DNA from: Hyposmocoma kahamanoa | Taxonomy: Eukaryota; Arthropoda; Insecta; Lepidoptera; Cosmopterigidae | Direction: 5' to 3' | DNA length: 64,000 nt | Assembly: GCF_003589595.1 (NCBI RefSeq) | Contig: NW_020656077.1 | Span: 1,744,369 to 1,808,368 of the forward strand | In this document: in pieces, positions 22,501-33,098 of the stretch | Layout of the letters: every line of letters begins with the position of its first letter | Position numbering within the stretch: the stretch's first letter is position 1 | Notes under the pieces: model-generated | What the model was told of the DNA's origin: nothing | What the model saw: only the letters and a program-made list of their open reading frames with translations | The model's database searches: none | Made by a program: the position numbers and the translations under genes

Positions 22501-24615
22501 GGCGTACATTTAATTTACTATACAGGGAATTTCATTAATTTATACCAGAAAAGTGGTATCTTTATATGATATATTTACATTTCTTTAATAGGCATGTATA
22601 GCAAAACAGTCGCCACAAATAAGCGCATCTTCGTAGAGCTCATGAACGTCTTCATCGATTTTGGAATGTGCACTCTTTGCTGTGAAAATTCAGTTTCGTC
22701 AATAATTTTATTACTGATTGTGCTGGATTTTGAAGTGTATTAAATAGATTGAACTATTGTGCTTAGAGAGAGTAGTGTTTGTGTTGTTCGAACCCGTTCG
22801 ACCTCGCCTGCAGCGACCCTTCGTAACACAAAGTAAGTCTTAACATATAAGCATTAATTGGGTACCTTATCTGAGTGTGACATCGATAAATTTTTGTTAC
22901 AAATCCAAAAATATGTATGGTACGATTACACAATAGCCTCGTTTGAGCAGAGGCATCATTAATCGTCATTATTTACATAAGCACGCTCAAACAATGAGAC
23001 CATGGGAACACTCGGTGCTAAACGAGAAAAAGCGAATTTTATCGTAAATTTTAATTGATGTTGCACGTCTCGATTGCGTTCCCTTCATAGAAGATGGAGT
23101 TAGGGTAAGAAATAGCAGACTTGCGGAAAACGTATATTGTATTGTGTCTAAGACCTTGTTTTACATGAAGTTTTTATCGATCACAACTACTGAAAACAGT
23201 CGCAGAATTATAAAGATGCTTTCGTCTCCCCTTTTCACATTTTTCTTTTCGACAATTATATAATTCTCATAATATTCTATATAATTCGACAATTATGTAA
23301 CACCAATTACGACGAAAAATTGTTTTAGTTACGAAAACGCTATTAAAAGGGCTACAAATACAATAAGTGAACTATATGACATAAATTTTATATGAAAATC
23401 TGTAAATATTATAAAAACCTCTTCAAGCCATGATTAAGTTTATATTTATTTGAATAATATAACCTTGGTAAAAAGTGATTGCACGAAAACATCATAGCTG
23501 AGAACAGTCGCATAAATAAGCACCAGTAGAAGATACGAATTTTGAAACATATTATTTAAATTGGGCAATGGTACTCACTCAGCTTTGTCAATAAGTCTTG
23601 ACTGCACGCCGTCTGCGATATTCGCTTACTTTTTATCGCAGATTTGACAAAAGGGCAAGTTGCTCTCAGAACAGTCAGTATTCAGATCAAAAACCATGCA
23701 GACGAGAGCTTTTATTGAGGTTCACAATATATAATAAAATTATTTGCTGAATAAACACTGTATTGAAGCAAATTTTTATTTTGAAGCAAACCGTCAAAAA
23801 AGTTTTACGACTACTTACGTATAAATAATGGCCCTTTCATGTTAGAGGAAAGATAATTAGGCAATGGCCAATTATTAAAAAAAACCCTTTCCACCCACAT
23901 TCTCAATGCCCGTACCGAATTCACATCACGCAGCCAAAAGTCGCTAAGCAATGTAGGCTGACTCAGTAAACAAGACATGGTTCATAAATCAAACGTACTT
24001 AAGCCTCTATAATGTGGACACGAACAATTCTCGGAACATTTGTAATCTTTCTCAATACCTTAGAGACGCGTGCGCATTTCGCCTATCTCCGCAAAACAAT
24101 AGTGAAGAGTAGTTGCAACACGATTACGGAATCTTTTGGCGACCTTTGTCGATATCGGATAAATCACAGATGGCACACACGACCAGGCATAAAGTTAGAA
24201 AGGAGAAACTATACGTCATTGCGCTATCATTATGAAACTATTATAAGACTCTCGAAACGTGTCGATATTTTCTTTTATCAATTCATGAGATAATTTTGTA
24301 ATTATATATTATATAATATAGTGTTATCACTAATTACCTTTTTTGGTAAAGCTTTACAACTAACTTGAGCTATTTTATCTTTAATAACATGTTGATATTT
24401 TTATAATTGTGTACATATAGTTTATTAACCTTGTTTATCGATAAGCTTATAATTAATAAGCTATTATACTAAATAAAACCCACTATATCAGTTAGGTTTA
24501 TTCCCAGTAGTCGCACACAGTTCCATGGAACAACTGTAATTACAGGTCAATTAAATTACAGGAATTCTTCTGCGATCTTATCTACATTGTTAAGCGTAGT
24601 TTAATAAAGCCAAAT
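22501..24615. other. Unannotated AT-rich DNA
   Basis: The largest frame is 24012-24293 (plus strand, 93 codons, basic product). It has no domain and no similar sequence elsewhere in the window, so it is not called a gene. The frame at 22763-22969 (minus) is likewise unsupported. Confidence 0.45.
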
Positions 24616-24830
24616 GTAATAATAATACTAACGCACAACCTCAACATACGCGCACTAGGGAATCCCTGTGTCGCGGGTGCCTTGGACACACACATAGGTA
24701 ACCACAATATACACCCAAACTCACGAGAGAAATAAATATAGGCCATACAAATATTTCTCCCGGTCCAGGAATTGCACCTGGGACCTCTGCGTGGCAGTCC
24801 GGCATGGCAACCGTTCGGCCACGGAGGCAG
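24616..24830 (-). mobile_element. SINE-1 copy a
   Basis: On the minus strand: a tRNA-like head (CCTCCGTGGCCGAACGGTTG, decayed B box in the GGTGCAATTCCTGG region), then AAATATTTGTATGGCC, TTTCTCTCGTGAGTTTGGGT, TGTGTGTCCAAGGCACCCGC, ACAGGGATTCCC, and a tail near (ATT)n. Three other copies are at 28341, 45345 and 52735. The 82-codon frame over it is not a gene. Confidence 0.85.
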
Positions 24831-24895
24831 TTAAGAGCTCTTATGCCAAAAAAGTTTTGACGTTCGCTCCGCCCAAATTTGTGAAACAAATAATA

Positions 24896-24918
24896 GGGGT
24901 TAAAGTATGAAATTGCCG
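24896..24918. repeat. mariner terminal inverted repeat, 3' side of the transposase
   Basis: Exact 23-bp inverted match to 26151-26173. Such repeats are the sites bound and cut by the transposase. Confidence 0.95.
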
Positions 24919-24970
24919 ATTTGTACTGAAAATCTAAATTGTTTATTTTTTAAATTTTTAACAAATTTAT

Positions 24971-25990
24971 TTAATCAAAATAGTTGCCATTATTATCTAT
25001 ACATTGCTGCCATCTAATAGGAAGGTTATTAATGCCTTTGCGATAGAACTCCGACGATCTAGACTGCACAAACTGTGTGAAAGCATTTTGTACTGCCTCC
25101 TGGGAAGAAAACTTCTTGTCACGTAGATAATTGTCCAAATCACGAAAAAAATGGTAGTCCGTTGGAGCAAGGTCTGGTGAATACGGAGGATGACGAATGG
25201 TTTCTAACTGCAGTTCCTGAAGGGTCAAAATGGTTTCTCGTGCTGTGTGAGGTCTCGCGTTGTCGTGGAGCAATAATGGTGAAGATCGATTCATGAGTCG
25301 GGGCTGTTTTACTGCTAGTTTTGTCAACATGGTTCGGAGTTCGGCACAATAGACATCTGCCGTTATTGCTTGACCAGATCGGAGAAAACTATAGTGAATA
25401 ACACCATGCTGAGACCACCAAACAGTTACCATTACCTTTTTATTGGTAAGTTTTGCTTTAGGACACTGTTGTGGCATTTGACCTGGGGTCAGCCATTGCA
25501 TTATTCTTTTCCGGTTATCATAAAGAATCCACTTTTCATCACATGTTACAATTCGATCCAATATTCCTTCATTTCTGTACCGGTTCAACAAGGCAACACA
25601 AGTTTCAACACGCGTTTCTTTCTGCAGATCAGTCAAATCATGAGGCACTCATTTTTCGTATTTTTTTATTTTATTGATTTGACGCAAGTGAGTCAATATT
25701 GTGGGTAAGGTAACGTTAAACCATGCCGCTAATTCCTGGGTAGTTTGACTAGGATCGGCTTCCACTATCTCTCTTAATTCATCGTTATTCACCTGTGTGG
25801 GCGGTCTTCCTCGTGCCTCGTTCTTTAAGTCGAAATTTCCATCACGAAAGCGTTTAAACCAAAATCGCACGGTGCGTTCATTAGTAGACCCCTCTCCAAA
25901 CGCAGCATTGATATTGCGGGCTGTTTCTGCCGCGTTAGTTCCGCGTCGGAACTTGTATTCAAAAATCACTCGAATTTTCGCAGTATCCAT
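24971..25990 (-). pseudogene. mariner transposase with one premature stop
   Basis: A 340-codon frame (about 339 residues plus stop). The transposase would cut and paste the element by binding its inverted repeats. Residues 1 to about 110 form the DNA-binding part, with two helix-turn-helix segments (around FEYKFRRGTNAAETARNI and TQELAAWFNVTLPTILTHL) joined by the GRPP linker. The catalytic domain has the D,D34D triad: Asp151 (VTCDEKW), Asp243 (LLHDNARPH) and Asp278 (SPDLAPTDYHFF), with 34 residues between the last two. Codon 114, at 25649-25651, is TGA where mariners have the Trp of the WVPHxL linker motif. That single nonsense change splits the frame, with no frameshift. The start is the ATG at 25990, giving the usual family length. 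Unless the stop is read through, the product would lack the catalytic domain. Confidence 0.95.
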
Positions 25991-26150
25991 CTTTCTTGTC
26001 TAAATTGAATAACAAAAACAATTGAAAGTCGATATTCAATGTTTCAAATTTAAAAAAAAATAATCACAGAAACCATTTGAAAAAAGTTTCATTCGAAAAC
26101 CTCAAACCATGAAGATTCTATGAAAATTCAAAGAACCTATTGCAATAAAA

Positions 26151-26173
26151 CGGCAATTTCATACTTTAACCCC
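26151..26173. repeat. mariner terminal inverted repeat, 5' side of the transposase
   Basis: Exact inverted match to 24896-24918. A TA target duplication follows at 26174-26175. Confidence 0.95.
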
Positions 26174-26175
26174 TA

Positions 26176-28007
26176 ATATATGCCTGAAGTTCGCGTGACA
26201 TGCGACAGGAGATGTTGAATTTTGTTATTGTGTTAATAATGAATTATTATTTTAATGCGCAAATTTATTATTATTTTAGAGTTTACTCTAAAACTAAAGG
26301 GATTAAAAAAAAAATCCGTAGCGACAGTTTTCGATCATGCATAAATATAATTAATTATCTAATTTTTGTCCTAATAACCTGTAGCATTTCGAGGATAAAT
26401 CGAAAAAATGTGAAAATTAGAGGTCATTTCGTGATTTTTATCTATCGAGGAAACTTTATTGTTTTATGTTTCTGATTAGTGTCTATGCTTGAATATATCG
26501 TGTAGTTACTCATACAATATTTTATTTTTAACTTTAAATTGGATATACCCCTCTAAAATCAAATCGAAGATTAGGAATTTTTCCTCTGCTCCCTCTTAAA
26601 TATAATCCGATGGCTACGCACAAACAATCGAAGAACGTTGGCTAATTTTCGCTTTCCAGTAGTTTGTTATATGATACTATAAAGCAAATTCGGTTATGTT
26701 AATAACACTGTGAGCGGGTTGTTGAACAAATAGCGTCTTAGCGGACTTTATTAGAGGCTATTCAGCTTTATAGTTATTGCCCTTTGTGAGTGCTCCCAAC
26801 GACATCATTGCTTTACTCAGACCCGGATTTAGTATTGAGAATAAACCAGTTTTATGATTGCATTCTTGATCAAATAATCAAACGGCTATTTTGTAGTTTG
26901 AACTATCCATTTGGGACTAGGTATTTCTTACTAACACCGTATTTACACACGAAGAACATATACATTTTACTAGGTTAATCTTCGATTAATACAGGGTTAT
27001 TTGGAAAATATTAACAACCTCGCAGAACTGTATTGTTATCATCATAAACAACTTTTGTTCCATAACTTTTAATAATTCGTTAGTTTATAGAATCGTATAA
27101 TTTTTTTTTAAATAGTTCTCTGCGCGGTAACAAAAAATGGGTGGCAGAGTCTATAGATCCAAGTGCCACCGAGCTAACGATTTTTTGTATCGATTTATTT
27201 AAATGCGATTATCAAGCGAATCGATTCAATAGAAAGTCAACTCGTCTAGATCAGATTTATTTTTTTTATTTATTAAATAAAACTCGATTTACAACAAATA
27301 TTTAGTTGTAATAAAAGTTTTTTAGGAGTTAATTGTTTTAAACCGATTTAAATACGGCGTTAACAAAACACTGGGTTAAAACAAGGGCGCTTGCCCGTGT
27401 CTGGTTACATCATAATAACGAATTCCCTGAGGTAAAAAAGATAAAATAATGTCAAATTATAACAACTAATAAAAATAACAGGCCAGATTACACAATGGTA
27501 GTTATGTACTCCACTATAATTTACATATTTTTTTAATGCAACCATAGAATGGATAGAACTTTCTTGTAATTTAGTCGATTCGCAGACATTTTGATTATTA
27601 TCAGTTAAAGTACCATTCTACTGTAGTCAGATCGGACAGCTGTAATTAATTTTCTTTTTTCTTTTTACAGTATTAGCCATCTCTACATGTTGTTTACATA
27701 TATATTATTTCATTGACGATAGCGTAATTATATACTGGCAGACCTTCATGTTTTTGACATTCCTATTAAGTACCGGCGTAAATTTAATAGAACTTACTTT
27801 TCTTTTACACACACGTACTCAAATTCATCGCATTGCATAATTCTTTACACCCGATTTCATTCCCTCGTCACAACCACTTGGATGTTTTTAATATTTCAAA
27901 TATGATTAGGTACCTAAAACATTGTGTTTATGAACCAGAAAATCGGGTAATTAAAATGAAAATATGAACCTACGTTCCACTATGTACCACCATATATAAC
28001 ATTTTTT
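26176..28007. other. Unannotated AT-rich DNA
   Basis: Frames at 26200-26475 and 26790-26978 (plus strand) are low-complexity translations of AT-rich DNA. Nothing else is recognised. A T-rich then AATAAA-containing stretch near 27261-27290 could be a retroelement end but is not distinctive. Confidence 0.45.
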
Positions 28008-28330
28008 TTATAAATTGTAAGTGCGCATTTGACCTCCATCTGACCTGATGGAAAGTGACGATGAGGTCGAAGATGGAGCATACACACCTAAATAATGCCT
28101 ATTTACATTCAGGGAACAAGTCTGCAGGCAGGGAATTCCACTCCATAGCCGTTCGCCATATAAATGTGGAAGCATAACGCTTCGTGCGAATCTTTGGAAT
28201 ATCCACAACATAGGGGTGGTACCCATGCCTACGCCTAGTCCCCCGGTGATGGAAAGGGGAAGGCGGAATTAAATCGTGTAATTCCATCGCACACTCTCCG
28301 TGATATATCCGGTAAAACTGTTAACAATAA
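28008..28330 (-). pseudogene. Non-LTR retrotransposon fragment, C-terminal end of the reverse transcriptase ORF
   Basis: The minus-strand frame 28287-28099 reads MELHDLIPPSPFHHRGTRRR, then YHPYVVDIPKIRTKRYAST, then FIWRTAMEWNSLPADLFPEC. This resembles the conserved C-terminal tail that many LINE ORF2 proteins carry after the reverse transcriptase domain (RT..F..R....WN.LP..VF). A frameshift near 28100-28120 moves the continuation (NVNRHYLGVYAP) into the next frame, so it is dead. The 5' part, with the catalytic domain, is absent. A SINE-1 copy starts just to its right. I cannot fix the clade from this tail alone. Confidence 0.75.
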
Positions 28331-28340
28331 ATAATAGCTT

Positions 28341-28590
28341 CCTCTGTGGCCGAACGGTTACCACGCTGAATTGCCACGTAGAGGTTCCGGGTTCGATTCC
28401 CGGGCCGGGAGAAGTATTTGCATTGCCTATATTTATTTATCTCGTAAGTTTGAGTGTAATTTGTGGTTGTTTATGTGTGTGTCCATGGCGCCCGCGATAC
28501 AGGGTTTCCCAAGTACGGGGCTATGTGTGTGTGCCTTATTATTAAATGTTCTTATCGTGAATATATAATAATAATAATATTATTATTCTG
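28341..28590 (+). mobile_element. SINE-1 copy b
   Basis: The tRNA-like head has an intact A box (GTGGCCGAACGGTTACC) and B box (GGGTTCGATTCCCGG). The shared body follows (GAAGTATTTGCATTGCC, TTATCTCGTAAGTTTGAG, GTGTGTCCATGGCGCCCGC, ACAGGGTTTCCCAAGT), and the tail is an AATAAT/ATT repeat. In autonomous terms it would depend on a LINE for reverse transcription. The 65-81 codon frames over it are spurious. Confidence 0.9.
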
Positions 28591-28597
28591 TTCATCT

Positions 28598-28680
28598 TTT
28601 CTTAGCTTGTTGGCTGGTTTTAATTGCATTTTAGGACTGAAATCAAGTGAATTCCGTATGTTGTGTCTCTATTAAAAAGG
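28598..28680 (+). repeat. R7 copy a
   Basis: Diverged match to 29014-29112: TTAGCTTGTTGGCTGGTTTTA, about 14 bases, then GGACTGAAATCAAGTGAATT and GTGTCTCTAT. It is non-coding, class unknown. Confidence 0.4.
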
Positions 28681-29013
28681 GTTATTATAATAAAGACCTA
28701 TTTCATCTACTATCAGCATGAACTTTTAAAATTACAGCTTTTTGTAATGTTTCTTCAGAATCTGATAATTTGAGGCTATGGAAAAAATGATTGTAGATAA
28801 TGCCTGTTGTGGAAAGGGCAATACTATTCCTTGTCGTTAAATTCTAGATACTTCATCTTTCAGTTCTGCATATAGACTCATTTTTTCAGTTATTGTCTCT
28901 TCTATGTGTTATGTGTATTGAGAACTGTAATATCTATTAAATAAATAAATTAAGTAGGTAATTTTAATTATTTTTGTTCTGTATTTATTCTATTTTATCC
29001 TATTTTTTCTTTT
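28681..29013. other. Unannotated AT-rich DNA between the R7 copies
   Basis: No gene. AATAAATAAATT near 28940 resembles a retroelement tail but nothing upstream confirms it. Confidence 0.4.
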
Positions 29014-29112
29014 TTTTCTCAACCTGATGACTGGCTTTAACAATTTACGAACCGAAAATCAAGCAAATGCAGTACAGTGCGTATCTATGTGGAGGATGCG
29101 CATCAAAAGCCC
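29014..29112 (+). repeat. R7 copy b
   Basis: CTCAACCTGATGACTGGCTT, then CGAACCGAAAATCAAGCAAA and GTGCGTATCTATGTGG align with R7 copy a in the same orientation, about 410 bp apart. An (ATT)n run follows at 29121-29135. Confidence 0.4.
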
Positions 29113-29135
29113 ACCACGTCATTATTATTATTATT

Positions 29136-29318
29136 GCTGATGAAATTACAGGCACATGGGACTTGTCAACTTATGTCTCAGGGTGATGAGCGCAGTGGCA
29201 GTGCCCCTAGAATCTTTGCGATTTGAAGGTATGAGTAGCGCTGCAGTTGTTATGGATAGGCTTGTAGCTTACCATCAGGCGCTCGACTTGTTCGTCCCGC
29301 TAAATATTATAAAAAAAT
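29136..29318 (+). repeat. R1 copy 10, 5'-truncated
   Basis: Begins inside R1 at GCTGATGAAATTACAGGCAC and continues to GACTTGTTCGTCCCG and TATTATAAAAAAA. The missing 5' part, with an intact A-rich 3' end, is the truncation pattern left by target-primed reverse transcription. Confidence 0.9.
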
Positions 29319-29806
29319 TATTAATTTAAAAAATATTATTTTCGACATCTATCTTAGACTCTCACCTCTCCGATGGCCTAAAATATTTATTTATATATAT
29401 TATTATTATTACTAATGAGCCGTGATACTTGATGGGGCCACGAGAATATGAAGTGTTCGTAATTCGCTACATGAATTAACAACATTAACAAAATATACCC
29501 GAGGTAAGGGAGAAGTGTAGTTTTATTCGGTAATTAATGTCAGGCTCCCGTATACTCGATTTATTGTAATTGATGACAGATCGTTACAGTCTCTCAATTA
29601 CATGTTTGACCTTGGAATTGATGAACAAATTATTTGGCTCGGTAATTTAATAATTAGAGACATTATGGGTTGTTGTTTCGTTATGCAAGAGCAGAATTTC
29701 GTACAAAGGGTGAAAGCTATCGCGTGTAGTTACGGTGCGCGCGCAGAGCAAGCCACGGACACACGCCTTAGATGAAAGCTGGATTACAATCACACTAATA
29801 TTCGAC
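29319..29806. other. Unannotated AT-rich DNA
   Basis: Nothing recognisable except simple AT/ATT repeats near 29390-29415. Confidence 0.45.
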
Positions 29807-29958
29807 AAATTAGTGCGGTGACAATGATTTTAAGTCGAATGTGCCACTATATGTATTTGTAGCCGACTTTCAATTATCACTAATGAGTGATAATATAACC
29901 GCACTAATTTGAATTTGTGACTGTCACGCACATTTGCCAAACAGTCACAAATTCAAAT
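29807..29958. repeat. Nested inverted repeats, possible MITE remnant
   Basis: AAATTAGTGCGGT (29807-29819) pairs with ACCGCACTAATTT (29898-29910). ATTTGAATTTGTGACTGT (29907-29924) pairs exactly with ACAGTCACAAATTCAAAT (29941-29958) over 18 bp. The second pair abuts the 3' end of the retrotransposon fragment that begins at about 29951. Confidence 0.7.
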
Positions 29959-30310
29959 CATCTTTATTTCATCGGTAAGCAAATTGCGATTGAAATCGTC
30001 ATATTAATTAAACTCTACTGCTCATTCGGAAGACAGAGTCCCCTGAGAAGAATGTATACAAATTCTAGGGAATGCTCCTTTCAATAAACATTACATTTAT
30101 TATATACAATATTTATTTCAAACATCAAATTGAGACTACTCGCAAGCGCTAAACGGGTAACTACCATGGATTCTAGACATACAAGTACGCAGAAGCTGCA
30201 TAACCACCTTCAGTATAAAGTTTTTGTTTCACCATAGTTTTAAATCTCGTAACTGGCAAATTTTTAATATCAACTGAAATTTTATTATAGAAGCTTATAT
30301 AAGCGGCGAA
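29951..30310 (-). pseudogene. Non-LTR retrotransposon 3' fragment
   Basis: On the minus strand, from about 30300, it reads FYNKISVDIKNLPVTRFKTM then VKQKLYTEGGYAASAYLYV and a stop at about 30178. This is the typical end of a Jockey/CR1-like ORF2. About 220 bp of 3' untranslated sequence follows, ending near ATAAAGATGATTTGAA. The same end and untranslated sequence occur at 61178-61530. Everything upstream of the last 40 codons is gone, and SINE-2a lies exactly at the break. Confidence 0.75.
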
Positions 30311-30478
30311 TTCCCTGTACTATGAGTGCCAGAGCAACGGAACTCCCTCTGGGACACTTTCTAGAACACCCAGATCAAAACCAATTTAGGAGTTCAAATT
30401 AGCCCTACCGGGAATCGAACACAGGACATCCGCATCTAGCGCCCACGATGTAAAACGTTCGGCCACAGAGGGCGTCTA
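30311..30478 (-). mobile_element. SINE-2 copy a
   Basis: On the minus strand, a tRNA-like head (CCTCTGTGGCCGAACGTTTTAC, B-box region GTTCGATTCCCGG) is followed by a body ending ...GGGAGTTCCGTTGCTCTGGC. The head resembles SINE-1 but the body differs. Body matches occur at 35389-35570, 45150-45255 and 49922-50003. Confidence 0.75.
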
Positions 30479-31517
30479 GTTTGATAGTTTCATGTGTGCA
30501 ATAGCACATATGAAACTATGAAATTAGATATAGGAATACCCTTAATAAAGCAGTTAAGTTTGATAATCCGGTATAAGCTCAGTCCTGGACTTTTGGTTAT
30601 TAACGATTTCTGTAGTCATCATTCCAAATTTCGTAGCTATCATAGGTGCTTAGGATCAACAAGGTCTACTTTCAACGTACCAAACGCGCTATAGTACGTG
30701 AAATTAGTTAGGTTTCCTACTTAAAACATTTCAAAGCAGACCATTAGTTCCAATTGCCACTTTAGTCCTTGAGTATCGCTTAGTGGTTTTGTACAAAGTT
30801 CTGATGACAACCACGAAATACTGGTTTGTACAGTGCACTTGTGCGAGAGAAATCGATAATGCTTACCTATACATATATAACAAGAAGCAGGCCAGTCGTA
30901 GGATTTCCTGGATCAACAGATTAAGGAAGTTTGTGTCGTGTGTACTTTCACCTCTACATATATGCAAAAGTCTCCGTCCTTACTAACTTATGTTTTAGCC
31001 TCTCTGTCTGTATCGAGCATATGACATTCTAGAAAAATATCCAGCTGTGGACATGGATTGTACAATACAAGTGGTATGTCAAACAACAATAACGTACGTG
31101 TCATAAAATAACGTACGAGTTTAATATGTGTGGAAATAAATAGGTATATTTAGGTATCTATGTGAATACATATTTAGCTTACCTCTTTTACAAATTTTAT
31201 AATTTGGTACTGCATTTTGTATAAAATGCATGTTTACTCGACTCCTTTTCGCTTCTAATTCGCCAGCACGTGCATTTAATTAGCTTCAACGAAATTGAGC
31301 AACTGTTTCGAAATGTTTTACAAAAGTTCTGCGGTTTTCTTAGATACCAAGAAGTTTTTATATTTTTCTGTTGCACAGAACATTTTCGTTACTGTCATTC
31401 TCGATTATTACGGCGGGAATTAAAGCCACAAAACAAGATTAAGGTTTTATTGATAGGCGGGAACAGCACATTTTCCACAAAACTGCAAAATGGGCGGAAA
31501 ACATCTCGAAACAAGGA
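30479..31517. other. Unannotated DNA
   Basis: Frames at 30494-30694, 30783-30986 and 31270-31557 (plus strand, up to 95 codons) show no domain. The last runs into the TATCGATA cluster and is not a gene. Confidence 0.45.
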
Positions 31518-31617
31518 ACACAGTATCGAATCCAAAGTATCGATACTATATTCATAAGTAGTATCGAATAAAAAGTATCGTACTCTTAAAAGTATCGAAA
31601 CAAAAGTATCGATGCCT
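31518..31617. repeat. Cluster of GTATCG motifs, left of M1b
   Basis: Six GTATCG motifs lie within 100 bp, all on the plus strand, including the palindromic GTATCGATAC (TATCGATA at 31538-31545). Spacing is irregular. A second cluster lies beyond M1b at 32998-33098. Such subterminal motif arrays are typical of hAT-type transposon ends. Confidence 0.7.
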
Positions 31618-31811
31618 CCAGGTTTGGATACTTTTGTCCTGCAATTTTTCCCTACTTTAAAACAGAATTAATGAGTATTTTATTTGATTTATGATTTTTA
31701 ATTGAAACATCATAAATCAAATTCAATCAATCGTCACTTCACATAATTTGTGTTACATAAATTTCCTCCTCCGTATAATCACTTAAAAACAAAAATCTAT
31801 TTGGTAACAGC
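31618..31811. other. DNA between the left motif cluster and M1b
   Basis: AT-rich and non-coding. If the two clusters belong to one element, this would be its interior. It contains a 13-bp inverted repeat (TTGATTTATGATT and AATCATAAATCAA types, near 31684-31722). Confidence 0.4.
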
Positions 31812-32705
31812 CTGGGGGTCTACCATAACCTTTCCAAAAACAATCTTATTTCATTGTAAGCTTAAAGTAAGCTTACTATAATATTACTCATATTCGTACA
31901 ATGACGAATCTGTCAACCAAGTAATGTATTATTGCAAAAGTGATTGAAAGAACAAATGATTTCCCAAAATTGTCTATTCCTTACTAAAAATAGGAAAGGA
32001 TAACGCTATGTGAACTATATAATGCCATCTCTTTCTTTTTTGATGTTCCGAAACGTCTTATCGTAGTATAATGTTTAAGTACTTAATGTTATTTACATTA
32101 AGAGAATTTTGACTATTAAGAAAAGAAAAGTATGTAATAATAAAATCTATTAAAATTACGTTGTTTTCAATAATTTTTCTACATTTTCATGAAGAACAAT
32201 AAATAAAACAAGCTGAGTCTTGATAGTCACGTTGTGAATTCTGAACTATAATCTAGTGTCAACTGTTAGTTTCGTCAAGGAGCATATAGATAGCGCTGTT
32301 ATAATTTTACGAAATAAACATCGCGTATTTTTATTTCACGAAAAATTATTTACTATGTGCTATTAAATAAAAAATAAACGAAATATTGAAGAGATATATG
32401 TAAATAAATAAGTTCAACTTAACTTTTAATTATTACAAATCGATATTAAGACATTAAAACTGAAAATAATATAGTTTCCATTGCATCCGTGTAACACTTT
32501 TAAGATTGGTAAATTTGACATACGAGCAATATTACTTTATTGTTAAAGTCACGTCATAATAGGAACTGAGTGAATGATTAATTAGAAATCTGCCAATAAA
32601 ACATAGTTTTAAAATTACAACAAGCGTACTTTAAGCGCGTTATGGTATGACAAGTCAATGTAAGGTTAAAGTAATATTATTTTAAGAGGTTGTGGTAGGC
32701 CCCAT
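31812..32705. mobile_element. M1b, second copy of the inverted-repeat element
   Basis: Aligns with 436-1315 in the same orientation, with scattered substitutions and small indels. Examples: CTTTCCAAAAACAATCTTAT near the left end, AACTGTTAGTTTCG and AAGGAGCATATAGAT in the middle, and TTTTAAGAGGTTGTGGTAG at the right end. The ends are CTGGGGGTCTACCATAACC and, inverted, ATGGGGCCTACCACAACC. It is non-coding. Divergence between the copies indicates old, separate insertions. Confidence 0.8.
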
Positions 32706-32997
32706 GTTTCTCGTTTTTGATATTGTATTGCCTGCTTTTGAGAACAAACTTTGTAAAGGAGGAACAAACTGCATTGCGATTACTTAAATATAATTTTTGT
32801 CAGGTAGGTATGTTAATTCAAATGTTTCTAACTATTTTTGTTCATTCTCATTCTTATAAAGAGGCAAATGGCATACACTATGCAACCAAGTCATTTGTGA
32901 TAAAGCTTGCCATTTAAAAAAATCGCAAGGTGGCTTGCGATATGACATGAGATGGCCTAAGTATGAATTAGTCAAAACGATATGATACTTGTTAAAA
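32706..32997. other. DNA between M1b and the right motif cluster
   Basis: A 66-codon plus-strand frame (32717-32917) has no domain. ATCGCAAG and CTTGCGAT around 32932-32951 form a short hairpin. Confidence 0.4.
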
Positions 32998-33098
32998 AAT
33001 AGTAATACCTAAAAAGTATCGAGTACAAAGGTATCGCTATCGGAAGGAAAAGTACTCGATACCAAAAAGTATCGATACTTTTTCCATGTCTGGGAGTC
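32998..33098. repeat. Cluster of GTATCG/CGATAC motifs, right of M1b
   Basis: Contains GTATCGAG, GGTATCGCTATCGG, ACTCGATACC and GTATCGATACTTTTTCC (TATCGATA at 33070-33077), then CATGTCTGGG. Inverted, this edge begins CCCAGACATGGAAAAAGTAT, which fits a hAT-type terminus starting with CAG. No 8-bp target duplication was identified. Confidence 0.6.

Larger units (their letters stand above)
24896..26173 (-). mobile_element. mariner DNA transposon, 1278 bp, nearly intact
   Basis: A complete mariner-family (Tc1/mariner superfamily, DD34D group) element. Its terminal inverted repeats are identical over 23 bp, from GGGGTTAAAGTATGAAATTG inward at each end. A TA dinucleotide lies directly outside each end (24894-24895 and 26174-26175), as expected from TA-target insertion. 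It encodes one transposase on the minus strand, with about 180 bp of leader and 75 bp of trailer. The length is close to the usual 1.3 kb for mariners. It is the best preserved element in the window. Confidence 0.97.

Noticed and set aside
24012..24293. 93-codon plus-strand frame
   Set aside because: No domain, no supporting splice or promoter signals, and the length is within chance expectation for 64 kb on six frames.
25370..25708. Plus-strand frames over the mariner
   Set aside because: They are antisense shadows of the transposase frame.
28341..28415. Functional tRNA gene
   Set aside because: A and B boxes are present, but a SINE body shared with three other copies follows and no anticodon arm forms.
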